Position numbers and translations under genes: made by a program | Part shown: one piece after another, positions 35,068 through 46,974 of the stretch | Numbering within the stretch: position 1 is the stretch's first letter | Layout of the letters: each line of letters starts with the position of its first letter | Notes under the pieces: generated by a model | Databases searched by the model: none | Told to the model about the DNA's origin: nothing | The model's input: only the letters and a program-made list of their open reading frames with translations | Assembly (NCBI RefSeq): GCF_000003815.2 | Contig: NC_049982.1 | Location: 28,946,548-29,010,547, forward strand | Length of the DNA: 64,000 nt | Origin: Branchiostoma floridae | Lineage: Eukaryota; Chordata; Leptocardii; Amphioxiformes; Branchiostomatidae | Direction of reading: 5' to 3'

Positions 35068-36157
35068 TAAAGACAGATGTTCATCAAAAAAGTATTGAAA
35101 TATTCTGTTGCAAAGTTAGTATTAAAGCTAAAACATTTTGAACCGCACAAACCGTATGAATTTTATGAAAAATGCACAAAACACTATGCAAAAATACATG
35201 AATCTTCTAAAAAAAGAATTTGATACATCTTTGTGACAATGTAGGGCACATACTTTTACTCAACAAAGCGGTGGTTGCATGAAAAAGGCTGTGCTTTCTA
35301 TAACAAGATTCTTGCAGATAATGCTTATTGTATTTTTTATAAAATTTGTCATCATCATCATCGCGGGCTGCTTGCCCGGACCAAGTCCACCCTCTCCTTC
35401 CAGACTTCTCTGTCCCCCATAGCGTTCTTGAATTTAATTTGTTATCCTCATAAATTGCTTAGGCCTCCCTGAGTATTGGATCATAAAAGAAAGCTTTCAT
35501 ATATGAAAGCTCTATGATGATAATATGCTTCTCAAATCAATCATAAATATATATCTTGATCTGCCAAGAAAGGGAACGCCACACCTGAACAGAATAACAC
35601 AAAACACAATCCAAAGGATCACCAGTATTTATTTACAGTGTGATAAAAGAAAAAAATAAATGAGTTCTGTAAGATTTAGAAATGGATTCTTTATAGACAC
35701 GTCATGTCTACATTTTACGGTAAATTTAGAAGACTGTATCACAAGTTAGTATTGTTGTTTTAGTTCTTAAATATTGGTCCATTTAGACATAGTAGCCTTC
35801 ATCATAACTTACAGTTCTCGAAACACAGCTAAAAACCTATGCCATTGGTTGTTTAAGGGTTAATGATCATGACAGGGTCCAAAGTGTTTACGGTGACATA
35901 AGGCATAGCCAGTGATCTATAGCCACAGAATAAACCATATTGAAGCGAAATAAGTAGTTTATGAGGTCGTTAGCCAGGAGTTATGTCACCTAAGATATGG
36001 AAAAGGTTTAAAAGTGCAACTGACATTAAAAAAAAGTGCAATCATACCTTACATTTTGGAATGTAGAATTGTTTTTCATGTAAAGTTGTACAATTCATTA
36101 GTTGATATTTTTCATGATACACAATCAACTGAATAAAGAAAAATTGTCTGTATGACA
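35068..36157. other. Intergenic spacer between two convergent genes
   Basis: Holds the 3' UTRs of PTPMT1 and of the minus-strand HEPN gene. Iterated TATGAATTTTATGAAAAATGC words near 35150-35200 resemble a decayed copy of the 9630 foldback module. TTTATT near 35623 could be the minus-strand AATAAA signal of the HEPN gene. Confidence 0.4.
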
Positions 36158-38862
36158 TCAGTATCCTCTTGCATGTCTCGCACTGTTAAAAACCCTGTCG
36201 ATTTCACCATCCTCCGCAGGCTTCAGCCTCACGTCAATGTACGCGTAGTCTTTCTCGCTCGCCGGCGTCTCGTTCTCGTCTTTGTACTGTCGCTGCATCT
36301 CCGCGAGAAACTTCACCGTGTCCTCGTCCACGAATTCCACCTCCATCTTGAATCTCTCGATCTCCGACTCCCTGAGTCCGAGCCTGATCAGCACCGCGGA
36401 CAGGTACGTCCACCATTTTGTAAAAACCGGCCCGCGAACGTCGCCCCTCGGTAGATGCGAGTACAGGACGTTGCGGAACTGTTTCAACCGGATGACGTCG
36501 AACTCGGGGGACTTCTCGGTGATGAGCGGAGCGCGGTCCCACCCGGGCCAGTCGCCGGGCCGCTGGCCACAAATATGGCGGATGAGATTGAAGAGGAGGT
36601 TGAAGCTGAAGAGGTGGGGGTTACAGGGGATGCCTGACAGGGGGTACAGCTGCTCGTACTCCTGCTGGCCTAGGACTTTCTGGTAACCACCTGTGGGCAA
36701 GAAAAGAGGTTATAAAAGTCCCATACAAACAAATGGCTGCAGTTCCAGTGAGAGTTGAAAGAGGGATGCCTGACAGGGGGTACAGCTGCTCGTACTCCTG
36801 CTGGCCTAGGACTTTCTGGTAACCACCTGTGGGCAAGGAAACAGGTTATAGAAATATTGTACAAGCAATAGCTGCAGTTCCTGTGAGAGATGAAAGAGGG
36901 ATGCCTGACAGGGGGTACAGCTGCTCATACTCCTGCTGGCCTAGGACTTTCTGGTAACCACCTGGGGGAGAGAGAAGAGAAGAGGTTATAGATTGTACAA
37001 GCAACCAAATCGGTGCAGTTCCAGTGAGAGATGAAAGAGGGCTCAAATTTCAGATGTTCCATACTCCTGCTGGCCTAGGACTTTCTGGTAACCACCTGGG
37101 GGAGAGAGAAGAGGTTATAGATTGTACAAGCAACCAAATCGGTGCAGTTCCAGTGAGAGATGAAAGAGGGCTCAAATTTCAGATGTTCCATACTCCTGCT
37201 GGCCCAGGACTTTCTGGTAACCACCTGTGGGCAAGGAAAGAGGTTATAGAAATATTGTAGAAGCAATAGCTGCAGTTCCAGTGAGAGATGAAAGAGGGAT
37301 GCCTGACAGGGGGTACAGCTGCTCGTACTCCTGCTGGCCAAGGACTTTCTGGTAACCACCTGGGGGAAAGAAAAGAGGTTCTAGAAGTCTGTTACAAACA
37401 AATAGCTGCAGTTCCAGTGAGAGATGAAAGATGGCTCAATTTCACTATGAAATAAAAGATTTTCCAGATGTTTTATAGAAACAAACAGCTACATGCAGTT
37501 CAAATGAGGGAATTAAAATTTCACCTCACTGTCTCTTTCAAATTAGACAAAATAACATCAACATAAAACAAAGAAATAGTATAGCAGTATTATAAAAACA
37601 CTTTTAGTGACTTAAAAAACTTTTTGGCTTGTTTTATGTAGCCAAGTTGATTGAAAAGGGTGTAGAGAATAAGATAAAAGTTATTATAATATTATTGCAT
37701 TCTTTCAAGTAAAGAGAGCCTTTATATTACAGATCTTAACTTTATCACAGTTGGTATTGACCAAAAACTGACAAAAATAAAATCTATTACTTGATTCTTA
37801 AGTTCAAAGAAAGTTAAAGTCCTCCCTTTATCAGATGGTGCAAAGGGCGGCGCCCATCTTCATTTCAATAGCCATGGGCCACACAACTCTTTACCAATCG
37901 AGACCTTACCAAATTTGAGATGTCCTAAACAAGTCACATGTTTTACTTGAAGCAGTAGTAAAATTCAGGAACACCTTTTTTTGTTGAAGATGTGATATGG
38001 CATGTATAATGAGATACTGACCTGTACCGAAGCGCAGGTGCTTGAGTAGGGGGCTGTACAGCTGCAGCACATGTCTCAGGTGGTGTGTCCTGAACTCATG
38101 GGTGCAAGGTATGCAGGGATTGTCATAATCATCGCACCTGGGTAGAAGAGATATTAAGAACATGCTTTATGTTTATAATGATTATGTGTGCAAAACTTCA
38201 ACTCAATGTAGCAACTTTTGTATACTCCACTAAAACATTCTGTTGAGAGGGAACGCAAAACAAACAGGCATATACAACATTTGATTTACTATGAGATTAG
38301 CGCCAGAGGCGTCGCCAAAAATTAATATTTGAAGCAAATGACGACGACACAGCCATTAGCGTCCTCTGGCAGAACATGACGAAACTGCACTTCAGAACCA
38401 CACACAAACAGGTGCACAGACTAGAACGGCAACGTTTGCAAGCACATACGTGACGACCTGGACCAGACGGCTGTCACCATGGTTACTGGTAAAATAGCAG
38501 AGACACTAGGTGACACTATGTAGCAAGTGGCAGGACAGCTGTTGAGGCTGGTCTCCATGGTTTGTGTGTATTTCAAGAGTAAGAAAAAACAGCAGTAGGC
38601 TAGACTTTGTGGTGGTAAGCTTTCTAGTTTTTACGTCTTTTTGGTCGCCGCCACCTACGCAAGCTGAAAGGAGAAAACAAAACCTGCAAATAAAGAATGC
38701 GACTCTACTTTGTTAAATCAACATCAAGACTTTGTTTCTTAGGACGTACCTCGGTAAATTGTCCAGCAAGTAGGTAAGTAGTGTAGGCGTTCCCTTCTTG
38801 ATCAGAAGCGCCGCCAGGCGGACGGAGTTGGCATAGTGCTCACTGTAGCGACCGCACGCCAT
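36158..38862 (-). CDS. DZIP3-like HEPN-domain protein (3 exons)
   Basis: Exons: 38862-38750, 38137-38022 and 36690-36158, with consistent phases (AG|G, then G|GT), giving 253 aa. The sequence follows the DZIP3/hRUL138-type HEPN family: NSVRLAALLIKKGTPTLL, CIPCTHEFRTHHLR, LLKHLRFGTGGYQKVLG, then FNLLFNLIRHICG, GWDRAPLITEKS and RLKQFRNVLYSH. The last contains R149-N150-x4-H155, the Rx4-6H signature of potentially active HEPN ribonucleases. No RING or death domain is visible, unlike larger members. HEPN domains often act in RNA cleavage or innate-type signalling; the role here is not known. The third-exon acceptor at 36690/36691 was chosen because only it continues into the HEPN core. Upstream look-alike acceptors exist (see 36745-37365). 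Confidence 0.87.
36745..37365 (-). repeat. Tandem copies of the HEPN gene's 3' splice site and exon head
   Basis: Five upstream copies repeat the start of the last HEPN exon plus the intron sequence before it. Acceptors plus GGTTACCAGAAAGTCCTA read on the minus strand at about 36828, 36963, 37101, 37225 and 37362, spaced about 120-140 bp. Three keep GAGTACGAGCAGCTGTACCC (one with a base change); two (near 37060 and 37190) have this replaced. Each reaches a stop within some tens of codons, so use of an upstream copy would truncate the protein before the HEPN core. Confidence 0.9.
37808..37905 (-). mobile_element. SINE 3' fragment
   Basis: Inverted copy of the 3' part of the SINE at 25878-26170 (GTGTGGCCCATGGCTATTGA, GAAGATGGGCGCCGCCC, GGACTTTAACTTT). 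Confidence 0.65.
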
Positions 38863-40139
38863 GTTTGGACAACGATGTTCAAATGTCTTTCCTTAAAAAT
38901 AAAAATAAATCATATGAATCACATGAAGAAGTTCTGAAACCCGCGGGCCGTATATTGGAGAACGCATGAGGTGTGTTAACAGCTTCTTCCTGTTGTTGTA
39001 CATAACAAAACACAACAATTTTTTTTGTGTGTGTAGCGATTGTAATTGGTACAGCATATGTCAAGTCAAGTTACCATTAACTTCTATGGTAAAACAACAC
39101 GAATTACGGACTATTGTACGCGTGTCTACTTGTTATTGTGAAGTCATTATTACAAGCAAAGTACCGTACCATGACCAAGTTTAAGACACGTAAAACAGTT
39201 AACGTACAAAATGTAGAAGACAGTTGCTAGAGACGTGAAGGAAAATGCATTATTTAGCAGTTCAACCAACTTTACTGAAGAATACAGACCATAGTATACT
39301 ATAAGCTGCCTTAACTAACCGTCAATATCCAATACTATAGACCGACCGTGCATGACGTGACTGGCTAATCCAATTAGCATTTCAACCAATGAGAGAATAG
39401 CAATTTTGAGAAGTGGAATCTGCTTAATAACAAACCGGGTTGAACCGGTTGGGGAATTCAGCCGTAAGGCATATGCCTAGGAAAATTATAGCTCTATTTC
39501 TGATTACGTCCTGTAGAAACATATGGTCGACTTTGGTAGGGATAGCTTTTGTTTTGTTGTTGTTGTTTGCCGAAATAGTCCAACAAATACAGTTTACCAA
39601 TGAAAAACTGAAATGCAACAGGACTCTGGTATTTTATATTCCTACAGATACACATATTTCTACGCCTAAACCAATTAGCGATTCAACCAATGAGAGAAGA
39701 GCAATTAGAGGGCCGGTGACCTATATTGGAAATAGCACTCTTCGAGAGCCCACCATTCACTTAAGTCACGCCATATCTACATTTACATATTTATCTTAGT
39801 CACAACAGAAGAATTGACACGCATTTTTGACAGATTTTCCATCCCCAGCCGTGCAGTTTTCAAACACGTTTTGTCTGACGTTTTGTGTCTTGCTATATAA
39901 TACTAATCTAGAAGAGAAAGGAAATCTATTCTTTTTATTTATAGTCTATATACATAGAGTGTGATGTAATTACACATTCAAATGTTCGCTAAAAAAAGAG
40001 GGACCGCCAACATTATGATTTCGCCATCGACAGAATCCGTGTATATACTTTGCTTACATTTCACGTGCACGCACTTGACATATAACACACTACGTTTGTA
40101 CTAAAGAGTACGAGTTACGTATGCAGACAGATTTATTTG
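38863..40139. other. Spacer with CCAAT-box words, no supported gene
   Basis: TTTCAACCAATGAGAGAA occurs near 39382 and TTCAACCAATGAGAGAAG near 39683; a relative (AGTTCAACCAATGA) is at 17750, so these look like a short dispersed repeat. A 119-codon plus-strand frame (39440-39799) has one hydrophobic stretch but no family that I recognise. Confidence 0.4.
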
Positions 40140-40440
40140 ATCTAACGTTACTCACACCGGGAAAGGACCCTACTCTTTTCGGTAAGTGCGGTGGGTTCTT
40201 TAACGTGTTCGAGGAGTGGCTCTCCTAAAACATGGGACCTCTACTCTAGATTTATGCCCTATACGCCACGACGTCCATAACCAAAGCTAGGAAATCATTT
40301 TCACCTGAGTGGGGAAATACCTTTCCCAACAGCAGAGCATAGATGTCGGGACCTGTTAGTTAGGGATTCTACTTCAGCACCTCAAGGTTTAAAGTCAACA
40401 GCCCCAAGCACTGGGCCACCATAACACTTCTAGAAGGAGT
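40140..40440 (-). mobile_element. Degenerate Deu/V-SINE-like copy
   Basis: On the minus strand: TTGGGAAAGGTATTTCCCCACTCAGGTGAAAATGATTTCCTAGCTTTGG in diverged pieces, and CGAACACGTTAAAGAACCCACC. Same core family as 56390-56612. The tRNA head is decayed. Confidence 0.6.
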
Positions 40441-41345
40441 ATAGGTCTTTACACGAACGCAAAAGTTACGTACTAAACAAGAGCTAGGATCCGGAAAACA
40501 CACAAGAGACCACCAACTGTGCCATGTTTACTACAAGAAAACACTCCTGCTTGTGACACCAAAAACAAGAGAGGCCTCTATGTAGTTCCAAACAATAGCC
40601 TTAAAAGAATAACTTGGACGACGAGATTTTAGTACGTTTGATCAGAAATATATCTCTAAAAAGAAGTTGAAGAACTCACCTTGTTGTGAATATACTAGTC
40701 CGGAGAAAGTGCAGGTACGCCTGTTGTGGTCCAGTGTGTGGTGGGTAGTATTAATTTACCGATATTTGCATTACAAAGGTCGCGGCGTCCCTGGCAACGA
40801 CCCCGATGTGAACGTAAGCGACACCTAGCGATTCATATTTGAACAAGTGTGTTTTTGCTGCACATTGCAAGGTGTCGCGAATGTTCGTGTCTTTGGGGCC
40901 TGTACCTTCGATTGTATGGCAAACATTTCAGGTCACCCATTATTTAAGACTGTTGGTATTTTCAGGGTTAACTTTTCAGACTATGTTACGCTATTCAACC
41001 TTTTTCCGCGGAGTAACCTATATCCGTTGTATATAGAAACAGACTATTTACGGATATCAGGTCGTCGGACGGTGGTTTCAAGTTGCAATATTTTCACAAC
41101 TTTGCAGTTTGAAACCACCAACGTCAGTCGACTTTATATCCTTGAACGCCCTGTTCTTAAAAACAGCAGATATAGGTATACCACGGAAAAAGGTGATCTA
41201 GCTTTAAATGAGTTTGCAAAAGTCTGAAACCAGCAAGTATCATGGCCTTGTAATAGAACAAGACAAAGTATTGCAGTAAACACACGTTGTATGCATTCGG
41301 ATAGCTTGCGATAGACATTAAAGACCTTAAAAATGTAGGCGCTGC
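40441..41345. other. Spacer, no gene seen
   Basis: Only unrelated short frames. Confidence 0.4.
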
Positions 41346-41510
41346 TTTTGCAGTGTCTGTGTGTGTATACATGTATGTATGTGTGTGTGTTTGTGTGTGT
41401 ATTTGTGTGTGTATGTGTATGTGTGTGTGTGTGTTTTGGTGTGTGTATGTGTTTGTGTGCATACATGTAATACATGAGTGTGACACTGTGTGTTTGTGTG
41501 TGTGTCGGTG
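41346..41510. repeat. (GT)n-rich microsatellite
   Basis: Interrupted TGTGTG tract. Minus-strand His/Thr-rich frames across it are artefacts. Confidence 0.9.
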
Positions 41511-41698
41511 CGTGCGTGAGAGCTAGAGAGAGTTGACTTTGCTTGTCTGTCTTTGTGTCTACTAGATATTTGTGGTCAGCATAACTTTAGAACCTCTAAA
41601 TTAATTGGGATGAGAAGACAAATGTCAAGTTTAATCTTTACAACCCCTCACCCCCATGTGTATAACCTCATCGAAACAATGAAACAAACTATAAAGTG

Positions 41699-41785
41699 AG
41701 GACAGAGAAAACGAATGAAATCACCATATTTTATTACACAACGGACAGAGAAAACAAATGAAATCACCATATTTTATTACACAAC
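41699..41785. repeat. ~46-bp tandem duplication
   Basis: GAAATCACCATATTTTATTA with its GACAGAGAAAAC lead occurs twice in succession. Confidence 0.85.
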
Positions 41786-42204
41786 AAACATTATTACAAC
41801 CAGTAATAGCAATAACAACTTTCGATTTGAATGCATGGCACTTCCCTGAATTATTCTATGGTCTGCATAGTTTTACATTTGTCACACCAATTAACAATGC
41901 TGAATATCTTTATTATTTGCATGTCATCGCCCATAGTACCATAACTATTTTAACCTCCTTGCTGTAAACAGTTGGCAATAGAAAATAAGATAGTTAAACA
42001 TATAAAACTTGCAAGAAAACACCTCAAACCACAATGAAAGGTGAAATTCGAACTTGAAATAACCGATACTAAAAAAAATTGTTTTGAAGTGAATGTTTTG
42101 CATGGCTTGGCCATGTGTTACATTATTAGCATGAGCACTCATCTGTGTTGATAAAGGACATAGGACATGACTAAACTTTAACTGACCAACACTATTAAGA
42201 TTAG

Positions 42205-42530
42205 TTGGGACTTACCCGAAATTTTTAGCCGACTCCGTCAGCCTTGGTCACGGAATGGACTCGTCTACTGTAGCGGAGACACGTGACTGCAGCAGAGGCT
42301 CATAAATGCCAGATAACCTGTGTCGTCCTCCGTCTCTGTTCCGTCTGGACTTCTTTGCAAGAGGAGTGAAGGAGGCTGTGTACATCCGCGCCCACCGTCC
42401 ATCGTTGAACAGAGCCGGGGGGCGACACAGGTTATCTGGTATTTACGACCATCTGCTGCAGTCACGTGTCTCTGAAGTCACGTTCCAGAAGCCACAGTAG
42501 ACGGGTCCATTCCATGAACAATGAGTTTTG
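42205..42530 (+). mobile_element. Penelope-like foldback fragment
   Basis: Plus-strand frame 42306-42500 contains RGVKEAVYIRAHRPSLNR followed by GGRHRLSGIYDHLL, which resembles the C-terminal end of the GIY-YIG region in Penelope-like retroelements. The fragment lies inside nested inverted repeats: GGAATGGACTCGTCTACTGT (42252) with ACAGTAGACGGGTCCATTCC (42495), and GACACGTGACTGCAGCAGA (42278) with CTGCTGCAGTCACGTGTC (42454). A related left edge (CCGAAATTTTTAGCCGACTC) occurs at 51470. No reverse transcriptase core is present. Confidence 0.6.
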
Positions 42531-42611
42531 ATAGTGTTGATCAGTTAATGTTTAGTTTATCCATAATGTGTTACATTGGACAGTCAGCTAATTGGTTGTC
42601 CCTTCCTTGTG

Positions 42612-43916
42612 TCACAGTTCGTCCCGTGGGCCCGGGTCCTCTCCAATTGGCCCGTGCGCCTCTTCTATCCCTCTGGCCACCCTTTTCAGGGTTTCAATGT
42701 CCATCGCTTGTATCTCTTCAGCAGTGATGTACCCCTTCTTGTCCTTATCCATGACGGAAAAGACCTTTCTGACGTGTTCCATATCTTCCTCTCCCAACTC
42801 TTCGCCCTCGTCTTCGTCCAGGATGTTGTGTTCGTAAAGTATCGCGAGTAACTCAGGCGTAAACTTCTCCATGTCTTCTTCCTTCATTAACGTAAGAAAC
42901 GTTTTCCTGATGATTTCCACGTTCATGTACCCCATGTCAATGACCTTGTCACCTTTCTTGTACGTCCACTGGAGCTTGACTTCATTGAACGCCGTGTATG
43001 TGTCAATGTCTCTCGTGGCGCAGTCCGAATCGTTGAACTCTGCGAATGGGTCCCACATGATCGTGGCGGCAACGCTGCGCCCGTACGATCGCACTTGGTG
43101 GAAATAACGCGACGGGATAAAGATACAGTCTCCCGGCTTGAGGGTCGCCCAGGTCCACGGCACCTCTGCAACCTCTGGGTTTTTCACGAGGTCTACTTTG
43201 TCAACGTTCATGTGAGTGAAGCCTGACCCGGATTTCTTCTTGTCAGCCAAGTCTAGTTTGTCTCCGTACTTGTTGTCGATCATGATGAAGTCTTTGCGGC
43301 CGGAGATCAGGCAATGTATGTTGTGGTCGGCGTCGTAGTGTAGAACTGACCTAGTCCCACCGGAAGACAACCACAGGTTTGACTCTAGAATGCTGTCCCT
43401 AAAATTGCCGCAGAGTAGTGAACGAGGAACCTGCATTTCTGCTCTCATGGGATCGGGTAGCAAGGATACCACGTACCACTGCTTGTGGTGGTAGTTGTCT
43501 AAGAACTCGCTCAGTGGCATCCTCAGGCGAACGGGGTGGTGGCGATCTTCGATCTTCTTCTCAATCAGGACGTCCAAGTCTCCATACTTCTCCCTGATGT
43601 AGTCATCACTCTGCCAGTTGGCGACCGCTGGGGCCTTGGCGATGGCTTGCCTGTACACGAGGGGTACGTAGGGTTCCCTGGCATGCTGTTCCCAGAACTC
43701 TGTCGGAGTCAGCGGCTGTGTGTACTCCTTCACGGGTCCTTCGGGTTCCCTTTGGTAGCCCAGCGGTAACAGGTGGCCGACTGGGAGTCCGGGCTCGCTC
43801 GGTAGGAGGGTGGGGGGAAACACAACGTCCTCGCTGCCCTCACCGTTGACAAAAATACTTCCCAACCACAACACGGAAGTAAATGTCCAAAACAGCACCG
43901 CCTTCTTTAGGGCCAT
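42612..43916 (-). CDS. ER-lumenal JmjC/cupin oxygenase with EF hand, intronless
   Basis: A single uninterrupted 434-aa ORF. It starts with a signal peptide (MALKKAVLFWTFTSVLWLGS, cleavage probably near 25). A cupin_8-type JmjC domain covers about 70-300: the iron ligands H193-Y-D195 in SVLHYDADHNIH and H273 in SRYFHQVRS are present, along with the family word LSSGGTRS and R281, which may bind 2-oxoglutarate. Near the C terminus is an EF-hand-like loop, D390-KDKKGYITAE-E401 (position 5 is Lys, so calcium binding may be weak). The protein ends RDEL, a KDEL-type ER retrieval signal. Together these suggest a 2-oxoglutarate/Fe(II) hydroxylase of the ER lumen; the substrate is unknown. Absence of introns contrasts with its neighbours. 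Confidence 0.93.
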   Translation of the reverse strand: MALKKAVLFWTFTSVLWLGSIFVNGEGSEDVVFPPTLLPSEPGLPVGHLLPLGYQREPEGPVKEYTQPLTPTEFWEQHAREPYVPLVYRQAIAKAPAVANWQSDDYIREKYGDLDVLIEKKIEDRHHPVRLRMPLSEFLDNYHHKQWYVVSLLPDPMRAEMQVPRSLLCGNFRDSILESNLWLSSGGTRSVLHYDADHNIHCLISGRKDFIMIDNKYGDKLDLADKKKSGSGFTHMNVDKVDLVKNPEVAEVPWTWATLKPGDCIFIPSRYFHQVRSYGRSVAATIMWDPFAEFNDSDCATRDIDTYTAFNEVKLQWTYKKGDKVIDMGYMNVEIIRKTFLTLMKEEDMEKFTPELLAILYEHNILDEDEGEELGEEDMEHVRKVFSVMDKDKKGYITAEEIQAMDIETLKRVARGIEEAHGPIGEDPGPRDEL

Positions 43917-45430
43917 TTGAAGTAGTCCAATTTAACAGGTGGTCGAAACAGAGACGTCTAGTTGAGTTGAATCGTTCACGGAAGCGCACACAAACAGATC
44001 TGTGAACTGTTTGGATATTTATCAGTTTCAGTTCCCAAGTAGACTCAAAACGTTTCCCGAGTGGGCGTTTTTGTTTACCTTTTCCTCTGATTCCTCAATA
44101 AAACTAGCTACCGACGGGGTTCACCTTAGTACAAATGCAGTCCGAATTTGTCCAACAAATGTCCGAGGTACACAGGAAAGATCCTTGCAGGCAACCACCT
44201 TGCCAGTTGTCTTCATACAAATGTGGATTGGTGACGGCGTTGTCTACACACTCATGTCGAGATTGTCGTCTGTGCGGTAATGCTGTCGCACCTGTTCGAC
44301 AGGTTGACCTGGTGACCTCACTTCCGGTTATCTTCGCAGGTGAAATAGCAACATTTCGGAAACGTTTATAAACCCTCCCTAGGTATTTACTATGCGATTC
44401 AAAACTAGGGGTCCTCATGTTTTCTGCCAACGGTGAATCCGACTAGGAAACGACGCTGTTAACAGACGCATCTGATCAAGGTACGATGGCCCCTACCCGC
44501 ATACCAATGATTTCTACTTCCGGGTCAGCATCATGACGTCATGACCGATCCATACGTACGGCATAAATTACGTGCATGGGAGCTCGTACATACGCGTTGC
44601 ATAGGCATTGGAAATGTAGGCACTCGTTTCATTGTACTCAAAATAGCATCTGAGATATACAACAACGAGTTTATTATATAATATTGTATCAAACTTTTGG
44701 ATTTAAAAAATGATGATTTCTAAAGTAGTTGCATGAATTTTACAAGTGTGTTCTTGGTTCAATTCGCTGAACTATAACATCTCTGTGCAACTGATGAATT
44801 TAGATAGAATAAGAGTTCTAAGTTATGCATTCGCATAGATTAATTATAGCTTCTTAGAACGCATGCGTGTTGTGTACTGTGTATGTAATACGGCGATTGT
44901 ATGACGTTGTATTATACAAATGGGAAAAAAATCAAACAACATCAGTATGAACGTTCATAGTTGTTGATAATAGTGACTGAATATTTTAGCAGGACGTTAT
45001 TTGTTATCTGTAATATCTGTTCATATTCGTTTACAAGAATAGGAAACATGTTCCGTTCAGACATTCAAATTCGTATTTTTACTTCGAAAACTTGCATATG
45101 ATGGATCAATGTAGTTCAACATGTCATTTAAAACAAAACAGGTATTCATTCGCACAAGTATCGCTAATTTAAAATCATTGTATTGTATTGTGATTAATAT
45201 CCATAAACAGATGCACGTATCATATCAGACCAATTGTATATTGTATATAGTACTAAAACAACTTTAAGACACACACAAAATAACACCACAACCATGGTGA
45301 TACCAACTTCGTTCAAAAAAAATCCTTAATTAAAATATGTAATTCCCTCATTTCAGCCCAGCTACTATACGCTCTAAGTATGGGATTGTTGACTGGATAA
45401 ATGCTAGTACTGAATGCTGAATGCGAGTGC
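43917..45430. other. Spacer upstream of the JmjC gene
   Basis: Presumably holds the JmjC promoter. Overlapping frames of about 100 codons between 44002 and 44430 have no recognisable domains and are not supported. Confidence 0.4.
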
Positions 45431-45434
45431 ACGT

Positions 45435-45655
45435 GGGGTTGCACACAGGCAAACACACACGAACACGCACACAAACATACACACAGACACACACACATAC
45501 ACACACAAGCGCGCACAGATGCACACACACACACACGTAGATACATACACACACACACACACACACATACATACATACACACATAAACACACACATACAT
45601 ACAAGCACACATATATACACACATAAGCACACTCACATAAACACACCCAAACAAT
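45435..45655. repeat. (CA)n-rich microsatellite
   Basis: Interrupted CACACA/CATACA tract; Cys/Val-rich frames on the minus strand are artefacts. Confidence 0.92.
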
Positions 45656-46213
45656 ACATGTACCTTCACTTTTCGGGGAAGTAAAAAAATGTAATACGTT
45701 GATTGAATGAGGGACTAACTTAGTGGCCTTATATGCACTTGACTCAAGAAGCAACGTGCATAATCAACATGGCTTAACACATTATTAAATGCAGCGAATG
45801 CATCTAACTATGGTTAAGGTTAACATCATTGGCATGGCATGGTGTACAAAGCTTAGGAGAAAAGGACTGTTGGCGTAAGTACGCGATCGATGAACGCTAG
45901 ATGAACTGTGAGACTTGTTTATATACTGTAAGTCAGACCTGGTCAAGTATGAAATGTCCCTTTAACAATGTTTTGCAACGCCTCGGGCTAATCCAAAACC
46001 TGTAGAACAACTATTGATGGTTAAATTATGTACTAGTGAATACTCAGTCCGTCCCAGCTGCTCGTGGTGTGCAATATCATTCAATCGGTGAGTACCGAAT
46101 CGATCGATTTCCAACTTCTCCATGGTGAAGCTAGCATACATCTTATCTCCAAGCCGATATAGATCTGAGAGGACAAGCAGCATCCAGCCAACCAAACAAA
46201 CTATACATCCAGC

Positions 46214-46585
46214 TTACGTCGACGAAGGTAAGACATCCAGGTTATAAGATAAGACTGAGTTCTCCCAGATCACTCCAGTGTCACTGACGAAAATTCGTGC
46301 CGTCGCTAGTTGAAACGTCTGGCCGTTGACAAAATCATATCCAGTTGCTTGAGTAACTGTTCTTTGGCGTATAATAACTGTCTGCCCAGTATGGATATTT
46401 GCTTGAAAATTTGCATAAATGTTTAGTAATGAGGCAGTATTCACCAAAGCGTCGAAATATTGAAGTGAGACATTGATACGATGAAACACAGAAAAGCATT
46501 CAGCATTTGTAGAGTCAGACGTACTAACTTTTGCTTCGATCTCATTTGCACCAGTGCCCGTTGGGGTGTAGCCCCGGTCGGGCAA
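46214..46585 (-). other. Open frame of unknown nature (possible exon)
   Basis: A 123-codon frame with ordinary amino-acid composition (for example HRINVSLQYFDALVNTAS and NGQTFQLATARIFVSDTG). A good donor, GTAAGC, sits at the 3' end just before the stop on the minus strand. It could be an exon of an unseen gene. No family recognised, and the 5' end overlaps a sequence that looks repetitive (ACCCGGCGACAAATGG region). Confidence 0.2.
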
Positions 46586-46974
46586 TGAAGCTATATATTT
46601 GTCCCGTTGGGCTACTAGATAGCAGAGTGAGTGCCCCTAGGCTACGGCTTCTGGTCCATTTGTCGCCGGGTCCCGGGGTAATTTTTAATGCGAGTCAAAA
46701 AAATACCAAATTCACTGTTGTTAGTTGTGTTTATATATTTCTCTTTCTGTCTTTCTTGTCAATTATTTTGCATTTTTATTTTGTCTTAATAGCAGCGCCA
46801 ATATAAGTTGTTTCAACTTGAGTGGGCCGCTATCTGTATTTTTATTATGTATGTTTTGTTCAGTATAAAATACATATCATCGGGCCCGTGTGTGCCCTAA
46901 AATAGTCCAGTAGACACAGGGTGCCCTCCGGTAACAATGTATTGTTGTAGCCAATAAAGCAAGGAAGGGAGAAG

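Noticed and set aside
39440-39799. 119-codon ORF with one hydrophobic stretch, like a type II membrane protein
   Set aside because: No recognisable domain after the hydrophobic part, no splice partner found, and it overlaps a short dispersed CCAAT-word repeat.
41134-41486. His/Thr-rich ORFs
   Set aside because: Translations of the (GT)n microsatellite.
44002-44430. Overlapping ~100-codon frames on both strands upstream of the JmjC gene
   Set aside because: No domain, no splice support; more likely promoter DNA and chance.
45313-45754. Cys/Val-rich ORFs on the minus strand
   Set aside because: Translations of the (CA)n microsatellite.
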